A DNA stretch of 64,000 nucleotides from Rhodobacter sp. CZR27 (GTDB lineage Bacteria; Pseudomonadota; Alphaproteobacteria; Rhodobacterales; Rhodobacteraceae). Below, one piece after another: positions 55,798 through 64,000 of the stretch; position 1 is the stretch's first letter; each line of letters opens with the position of its first letter. The stretch lies in the NCBI RefSeq assembly GCF_002407205.1, contig NZ_CP023549.1:406001-470000 (forward strand), written 5' to 3'. The notes below the pieces were generated by a model. The model saw nothing but the letters and a program-made list of their open reading frames with translations, was not told where the DNA came from and made no database searches. The position numbers were made by a program, and so were the translations under genes.

Positions 55798-55866
55798 AGT
55801 CTGGCAGGCAGGAGATGCAAGCTCCCACCTGCCAACCAGAGCCCAATCTTCTGAGGAGATGGAACC

Positions 55867-56415
55867 ATGGCTGAGAAAAGCCCTATCACGCTCGCCGGCG
55901 GTGTCAAAGCGCCCGGGCCTCACGCGGCCCCGCCCGCTCCGGCGCCGCTGCCGCGCGTATCGCCCGCGCATCTGGCATTCGTTGCGCTGAAGACGGCGCT
56001 CGTCGACGCCATCGACGCCGAGGAGTTCCTGGCCGGACCGCACTCGCACGATCCGGCCTGCCCCGCGCTCGCCGATGACGCGAGCCGAGCCGTCGACCGC
56101 GCGATGGATGCGGCGCATCTCGCGGGTCAGGCTCCTGTCCTGCTTCGCTCCGACGGTCCGCTCGTCCTGATGGCTCGGCTCATGCACTGCATCCTCGCGA
56201 CCAACGAGCTCGCCGAACGCGAGCGCCTGCAGGCCTGCCTCGCGGTGAGCCTTCCCCTTCTCGGGCTGGATACCCGCGGGCGGATCGGCCGCGCCGCCGA
56301 GGATCTCATCCATGTCACGATCGATCACATGGGCACGCTCTGCCGGCTGCTGAACGATCCGGACACGGGTCCGAGCAATGAGTCCGACGCGGGCGTCATC
56401 GCCTGCGCAGCCTGA
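55867..56415 (+). CDS. Unknown helical protein of the element backbone
   Basis: 182 residues. ATG 55867 has a ribosome site (gaggag upstream) and a strong promoter. A Pro/Ala-rich N-terminus (to ~35) is followed by a mostly helical body rich in Ala, Leu, His and Asp. No motif recognised. It is the first of the rightward genes leading to the recombinase, so it may take part in maintenance or regulation of the element. Conservation in similar elements would be the best test. Confidence 0.7.
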   Translation: MAEKSPITLAGGVKAPGPHAAPPAPAPLPRVSPAHLAFVALKTALVDAIDAEEFLAGPHSHDPACPALADDASRAVDRAMDAAHLAGQAPVLLRSDGPLVLMARLMHCILATNELAERERLQACLAVSLPLLGLDTRGRIGRAAEDLIHVTIDHMGTLCRLLNDPDTGPSNESDAGVIACAA

Positions 56416-56793
56416 GAGAACGCAGCCGCCGCCCGCCAACCGGTTCGCGAGCCCGCACCACTTGGCGGGCACTGGTCAGCAGGCCCGGGAGGCTCTCCGG
56501 ATTTCGGGCGAGCGCGACGATCCTGAATTCCGCAATCTTCCAGAGTCCCGGGCACCGTTTGCCGCCGTCCCTCGTCCGCAATATCCGGATTTCGCTTTCC
56601 CGTTTCTGTTTTCTCGAGGAGCGGCATCCGCGCCGCCCTTCGCTCTCCTGCCCCCTCACCTGCCAGAAGGACATACATCTTCAACGACCGAACAATCCTG
56701 ATTTCCGGCGTTCCGGAACCCATCCATCCCGGCCCGCTCCACCCGCAGTGGATCGAGGCCGCCGAGGCCAAGGGCTTCACCCTGATCACTCGG

Positions 56794-57627
56794 GTGCGCG
56801 ATCACCAGCACGTCGTGCTCGAATGCAAGATCTGCGGCGGCCGGACGGTGGTGCGGACCAACGTGCTGACGAGCCATCAGCCAAGCTGCGCCGACTGCCT
56901 GAAGGCGCGCTGGACCGGTCCGGCGGAAGCCGCCGGGCTCACCTTCCTCCGCCGCGACAAGGGGAACCGCGCCTACGGCTACTACCGCGCGCCTTGCGGC
57001 CACGAAGTGCGGCGCCAACGCGAACTGGTCGAGCGGATGGCGCGTGGCGAGACCGGCGTCCGCTGCGAGACCTGCCACGCGGCGAAGGTAGCCGCCGAGG
57101 CGGAGCGGCGGGGCTGGCAGCTCGTGGGCCCGGACCTGCAAGGTGACCCGAGCTACCGGCTCTACCGCCACACCTGCGGCCACGAGCAGCGCGTGGCGCG
57201 GGTCAACATGGGTTCGGGACGGTTCACCTGCGGCGGCTGCGGGCTGGCCTGGCCAGCGGCGCCGAACAACCTCTATGTCCTGCGCTTCGGCCTCGCCGAT
57301 GGCGGCGTCGCGGTGAAGCTCGGTCATTCCAACAACGTCGAGAGCCGGCTGCACGACCAGCTGCAGCTGCGCCGCGACCTGCCGGCCGAGATCCTGCAGG
57401 TGGTGCCGATGCCGAGCGGTGCCGCAGCGCTCCGGACCGAGAAGCGGCTGCACGCCGCCCTGAGGCGCCGCTGCCCCTGGGCGGTGCTGCCGGCCGAGCG
57501 CTTCCGCGGCGTGATCAACGTCAAGACCGAGATCTATGACGCGGCGCTCGAGCCGATCCTCCTCGCGGCGCTCGACGCGGTCAAGGCCGGGCTGCGCCGC
57601 CGCCGCTCCCGCCGCCGCGGCGCCTGA
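56794..57627 (+). CDS. GIY-YIG/T5orf172-like protein with zinc-finger repeats
   Basis: At least 277 residues from GTG 56794. Three Cys-pair segments (CKICGG...CADC, CGHE...CETC, CGHEQ...CGGCG) look like repeated zinc ribbons. They are followed by a GIY-YIG-like domain: NNLYVLRFG, VKLGHSNNVESRL, then RTEKRLHAAL. Such domains are nicking nucleases or DNA-binding modules of mobile elements. The frame is open and protein-like well upstream (ILISGVPEPIHPGPLHPQWI, about 56,695-56,755) without an ATG, GTG or TTG that I could find, so the true start is uncertain. It lies in the rightward backbone cluster. Confidence 0.6.
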   Translation: MRDHQHVVLECKICGGRTVVRTNVLTSHQPSCADCLKARWTGPAEAAGLTFLRRDKGNRAYGYYRAPCGHEVRRQRELVERMARGETGVRCETCHAAKVAAEAERRGWQLVGPDLQGDPSYRLYRHTCGHEQRVARVNMGSGRFTCGGCGLAWPAAPNNLYVLRFGLADGGVAVKLGHSNNVESRLHDQLQLRRDLPAEILQVVPMPSGAAALRTEKRLHAALRRRCPWAVLPAERFRGVINVKTEIYDAALEPILLAALDAVKAGLRRRRSRRRGA

Positions 57628-57727
57628 TCTCACGAACTTCCGCATTTTCGCCGGGCGGTCCCGGCGCTCCCGGTCCGGCATCGCGTCGGGCCGGCCTTTT
57701 CCGGATTTTCTGCCGAGGTGTTTTCCG

Positions 57728-60073
57728 ATGACCCAGCCTGTCTTGCCCGTCACCCTGCCCTTCCCTTCGCCCCAGATTGCGGAAGTCTTCGCCGTGCATC
57801 TCGCGCTCGATCCGCCGCTTCCCGAGGAGCTGCCCGAACTCGGCGCACCGGACCCGGAGGACCGGCCGCGCTTTGGCCGGCTGGCGTCCGACCCCGAGCC
57901 TCCCACCGCCGCCCTCGCGGCGCCACGCGACAGCGGCGCGGGGCTGCGGGCGGTGTCGCGCCGCGAGGCGGTGACGCTCCTGATGCTCGCCGGCCTCGCC
58001 GCGACGCTGGCGGAGATCGACATCGCCCGCCTGTTCCGCCCGGGCACGCTGACCCTGCTCCGCCCGCCCGCGCCCGGCTTCGAGAAGCCGCTCGAGGAGG
58101 CGGTGACGCTGCGGCTGCTGCGCCACCTTCGCGCCCGTGCCGGGCTGCCCGAGGACGAGGCGCCGGATCCGAAGCTCCGGAGCTTCGCGGCGAAGGGCGG
58201 AACCAGCCCGCGGGACACGGCGACCGAGAAGCGGCGGTTTCGCGAGCAGCTCGCGGGCCTCGTCGAAGCCGGTCACCCGCTGATCCTGGTCACCGCCGAG
58301 CCCGACCTGCCGGACGGCGATCTCGCGGCCCTCGCGAACCTCACGCTGCAGCTGCCGCGCCTGTCGCCCGACCTCGTGCTCGAGGTGCTGAGCCGCACCC
58401 ACCGGGGCAGCTTCGAGGAAGCCGAGGTCCGGGCGCGCCTGCCCGACCGCGAGGCGCTGGCGCGGCTCGGTGCGCTGCAGATCACGGCGGCTTTCGCTCT
58501 GGCCGAGGCCACCGAGGTGGCGGACCGGCTGAGCGAGATCGCCCACGCCGGCCTCGAGGTGCCGCGGGTGACGCTCGACGACCTCCAGGGCCAGCCGGAG
58601 GCGGTGACGGTGCTGCGCCGAATGGCGGCCGATCTCGCCGCCTGGCGGGCGGGCAGCCTGCCCTGGTCGCAGGTGACGGCCTCGGCGCTGCTGGCCGGCC
58701 CGCCGGGCGTCGGCAAGACGATGGCCGCCGAGGCGCTCGCCGGATCGGCCGGCGTGCCGCTGATTGCCACCAGCTACAGCGCCTGCCAGAAGATGGGCCA
58801 CCAGGGCGATGCCCTGGCCGAGCTGAACGCGCGGGTGGAAGAGGCCATCGGCAGGGCGCCGTCAGTGTTCTTCATCGACGAAGTGGATTCCTATGAGACC
58901 CGCGGCGGCACCGACCATTCCAGCAAATACCAGAGGGGCATCGTCAACGGCCTGCTCGAGCAGCTGTCGCGGCTGGCGCTGGCCGAAGGGGTCATCGTCA
59001 TCGCGGCGACCAACTTCCCCGAGATCGTCGACCCGGCGGTCACCCGCTCGGGCCGCCTCGACCTGAAGGTCGCCATGACCCTGCCGGACCGGCAGGGCCT
59101 GGAAGACCTGCTGCGGGCGGAACTGGCCCGGCTCGGCGCCGTGCCGGAGATCGCGGTCGAGGCGATCACCGCCCTCGCCCGGCGGCTGGTCGGTTGCAGC
59201 GGCGCCGACGTGGCGGCGCTGGTGCGCGATGCGGCTGGCCGGGCGCGCGCCGCTGGCCGGGGCCTCACCGCCGCCGATCTCGCCGCGTCGGCCGAGCGGC
59301 TGTCCCCGCCCGCCGATCCCGCGTTCGAGCGCCGCGCGGCGCTGCACGAGGCCGGGCACCTGGTGGTCGGCCACCTCACAGACCTGCCGCCGGCGACGCT
59401 CGCCCGCCTGACGCCGCACGGCGGCCTGGTCGAGCGCCCGTTCCTGCCGGTCTACACCCTCCCGACGGCAAAGGCGCGGCTGGCCTGCCTGATGGCCGGC
59501 CGGGTCGCCGAGCGGCTGGTTCTCGGCGCACCCTCGAGCGGCGCCGGCGCGGGACCGGCCAGCGATCTGGCGCAGGCGACGCGGCTGGCGCTCGACATGG
59601 AGACCGCCTGGCGGCTCGCGGAGGACGATGGCGAACGCAGCGGCGGTCTCTCCTGGCACGACCCGGACCGGGTGGACCTCCGCGCCGATCCCACGCTCCG
59701 CGCCCGCGTCGAGGCGCGGCTCGGAGCGGCGGAGGCGGAAGCGACCCGGCTGATCCGAGGCCACCTCGACGACCTGCAGCGGATGGCCGCGGCCCTGCTG
59801 CGCGAGCGCGAGCTCGATGCAGGCCGGATCGCCGAGGTGCTCACGCCGCTGGCGCGACGGGCGCCGGACGACGAGACGGCCTCGCCCGCCATCCGCCCGT
59901 CCAAGCCGGACGGCACCGGCAGGACGGCCCGACCCGACGCCCCTCCGCTCCATCCGGAAGTCGGAGGCCGGATCGCCCCGCCCGACGTCCCTCCGCTCGC
60001 CCCACCGGACGGCGGCGAAGTTCTCCGTGTCCCGGCCTCGATCGGCAATCAGGCTCCTGAGGGATCCGCGTGA
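57728..60073 (+). CDS. FtsH-like AAA+ zinc metalloprotease, apparently soluble
   Basis: 781 residues from ATG 57728. AAA+ module: Walker A GPPGVGKT (324-331), Walker B FFIDEVDS (381-388), the second-region arginines TRSGR (439-443). The M41 peptidase motif is HEAGH (540-544), with the expected downstream region EDDGERSGGLSW. Unlike housekeeping FtsH, the ~280 N-terminal residues show no clear membrane segment and look like a substrate-handling domain. The last ~70 residues are Pro-rich. It would unfold and degrade selected proteins, possibly regulators or entry-exclusion targets of the element. Its carriage next to the recombinase suggests a role in element control. Confidence 0.8.
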   Translation: MTQPVLPVTLPFPSPQIAEVFAVHLALDPPLPEELPELGAPDPEDRPRFGRLASDPEPPTAALAAPRDSGAGLRAVSRREAVTLLMLAGLAATLAEIDIARLFRPGTLTLLRPPAPGFEKPLEEAVTLRLLRHLRARAGLPEDEAPDPKLRSFAAKGGTSPRDTATEKRRFREQLAGLVEAGHPLILVTAEPDLPDGDLAALANLTLQLPRLSPDLVLEVLSRTHRGSFEEAEVRARLPDREALARLGALQITAAFALAEATEVADRLSEIAHAGLEVPRVTLDDLQGQPEAVTVLRRMAADLAAWRAGSLPWSQVTASALLAGPPGVGKTMAAEALAGSAGVPLIATSYSACQKMGHQGDALAELNARVEEAIGRAPSVFFIDEVDSYETRGGTDHSSKYQRGIVNGLLEQLSRLALAEGVIVIAATNFPEIVDPAVTRSGRLDLKVAMTLPDRQGLEDLLRAELARLGAVPEIAVEAITALARRLVGCSGADVAALVRDAAGRARAAGRGLTAADLAASAERLSPPADPAFERRAALHEAGHLVVGHLTDLPPATLARLTPHGGLVERPFLPVYTLPTAKARLACLMAGRVAERLVLGAPSSGAGAGPASDLAQATRLALDMETAWRLAEDDGERSGGLSWHDPDRVDLRADPTLRARVEARLGAAEAEATRLIRGHLDDLQRMAAALLRERELDAGRIAEVLTPLARRAPDDETASPAIRPSKPDGTGRTARPDAPPLHPEVGGRIAPPDVPPLAPPDGGEVLRVPASIGNQAPEGSA

Positions 60074-60377
60074 GACGGCAGCGGGAGCCCGACCCGGGGT
60101 TTAGCCATCACTCTTCGTTCCTCACAGCGATCCGCCTGAGGCTGCGGCGGAACCTGTCGCGGGAGGGGTCGCCGCAAATCATTGTTTTCCGACGATTTCC
60201 GGCAGCGGGCGGGGAGGTTTTCCACAGGCTTGGCGATCCCGAGACGGAATCGCCGCTTCGCGGCACCGCGGGCTGGGGTAAACTGGAGGCAAGGGAGCGG
60301 GTCCTCGATCCCCTCCCCAGCAGACCCTCAGACCCGCGAACGGACGCCCGTTCGCCGCAAGCGGAGCATCTCGGCCG
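60074..60377. other. Intergenic, nothing recognised
   Basis: About 300 bases between the protease and the small gene; no gene, hairpin terminator or RNA identified. Confidence 0.3.
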
Positions 60378-60611
60378 ATGGCCCGAGCACGGAAGACGCA
60401 TGCCCGATCCAGGGCCGGAGCCGACGCGCCGGCGACGGGCGGCAGCGTTTCTGCCCCGCCGCCCGCCGATGCGCCACCGGAACGCCTGACGGAGGCGGCC
60501 TACAGGGCAGCCGCGTCGGAGCGCTTCACGGACTTTCTCCGCGCGTTGGCCCGGGAGGCGGCCCGGGCCGATCATCTCCGGGCTGGGGGGGCCGGGGAGG
60601 GGAAGCGGTAA
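60378..60611 (+). CDS. Small basic hypothetical protein upstream of the recombinase
   Basis: 77 residues with a basic start (MARARKTHARSRAG), a Pro-rich linker and an amphipathic helix (YRAAASERFTDFLRALAREA). No motif recognised. It precedes the recombinase on the same strand and could be a directionality or accessory factor; that is inference from position. Short enough that it may not be a gene. Confidence 0.45.
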   Translation: MARARKTHARSRAGADAPATGGSVSAPPPADAPPERLTEAAYRAAASERFTDFLRALAREAARADHLRAGGAGEGKR

Positions 60612-60774
60612 GAGCGACAACGATGAGGCATGGCGCTGCTGCAGGAACTTGTCGGAGCCGTGCCGGGAAGATCCGCGGATGTCGAACACTCCGCACCCGT
60701 TGCTTGCCGGACCAGATGCAAATGATGATCATGGGTCCGAAGAGCGAACCGGATCCAGACGAAGGAGCCTCGCC

Positions 60775-62535
<1,761 letters not shown>

Positions 62536-62612
62536 GCCGTTTTGCGTCTTGAGCGATTGTTTGCTTCTGACGCGGATGATTTTGATCGTTCTGGAGATTT
62601 CGTTTCTTTTCA

Positions 62613-62730
62613 GGTCTGGCGGCGACCTACTCTCCCACGTCTTGAGACGCAGTACCATTGGCGCGACGGCACTTAACGGCCGAGTTCGGGATGGGATCGG
62701 GTGTTTTGCTCGTGCTATGGCCACCAGACC
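62613..62730 (-). rRNA. rrf: 5S ribosomal RNA
   Basis: About 118 bases; the ends GGTCTGG...CCAGACC pair as the terminal helix, and the conserved CCCGATCCCATCCCGAACTC core is present. It lies about 78 bases upstream of tRNA-fMet in transcription order. Confidence 0.93.
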
Positions 62731-62829
62731 GGAGAAGAAACGACAACATCAGGCTTATGCTTGTTCCAGGTCGTGCTGCTTTCTGATCTGGGGCAGAGCG
62801 AGGTTTCGAGCCTTGCTGTTACCGGGTCA

Positions 62830-64000
<1,171 letters not shown>

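Overview
The window comes from a high-GC alphaproteobacterium, most likely a member of the Rhodobacterales. The base composition and proteins fit, and the right end holds the tail of an rRNA operon in the order 23S, 5S, tRNA-fMet, all on the minus strand. Everything below was read from the sequence by eye; no database search was run, and family names rest on motifs and recall.

Left flank (1-9853). The 3' part of a HyuA-type hydantoinase/oxoprolinase gene is followed by an elongator tRNA-Met and the wreck of a tyrosine integrase (frameshifts, a tandem duplication, fusion to another gene). Next come a divergent AraC regulator/SAM methyltransferase pair, then an insertion-sequence graveyard: an IS110 scrap, an IS3 scrap, and two copies of one IS5-type element in head-on orientation with 1,151-base inverted arms. 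The minus-strand rRNA operon terminator lies at 9803-9824.

The island (9854-62482). A 25-base direct repeat at 9854-9878 and 62458-62482, equal to the 3' end of tRNA-fMet, bounds about 52.6 kb. The right end carries a large serine recombinase whose last codons run antisense into the tRNA. MobC, a relaxase with a TOPRIM-like tail and a possible oriT make it look like an integrative mobilizable element. The insertion has moved the rRNA operon terminator 52.6 kb from the operon.

The cargo is mostly predicted phage or plasmid defence. (1) A six-gene minus-strand operon (29638-9996) holds a DrmD-like SNF2 helicase, an unknown 210-aa protein, a DUF1156 DNA methyltransferase, a HEPN/DUF499 ATPase, and a DruH/DruE pair that looks like Druantia type III. 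(2) A WYL regulator faces an operon encoding an unknown protein, a TM0106-type RecB-like nuclease-helicase and a small protein, with matching 17-base motifs at both gene starts. (3) A phosphatase/ADP-ribosylglycohydrolase fusion and a NUDIX protein lie opposite a serine-less recombinase-like gene. (4) There is a one-gene PLD nuclease-helicase-DUF3427. (5) There is a SIR2 protein like the defence sirtuin DSR1. (6) A PD-(D/E)XK-like protein has a damaged or unusual start. The right backbone carries a ribbon-helix-helix regulator, a GIY-YIG-like protein, a soluble FtsH-like AAA+ metalloprotease and the recombinase.

Right flank (62459-64000). Intact tRNA-fMet, 5S rRNA, and the 3' part of 23S rRNA running off the window.
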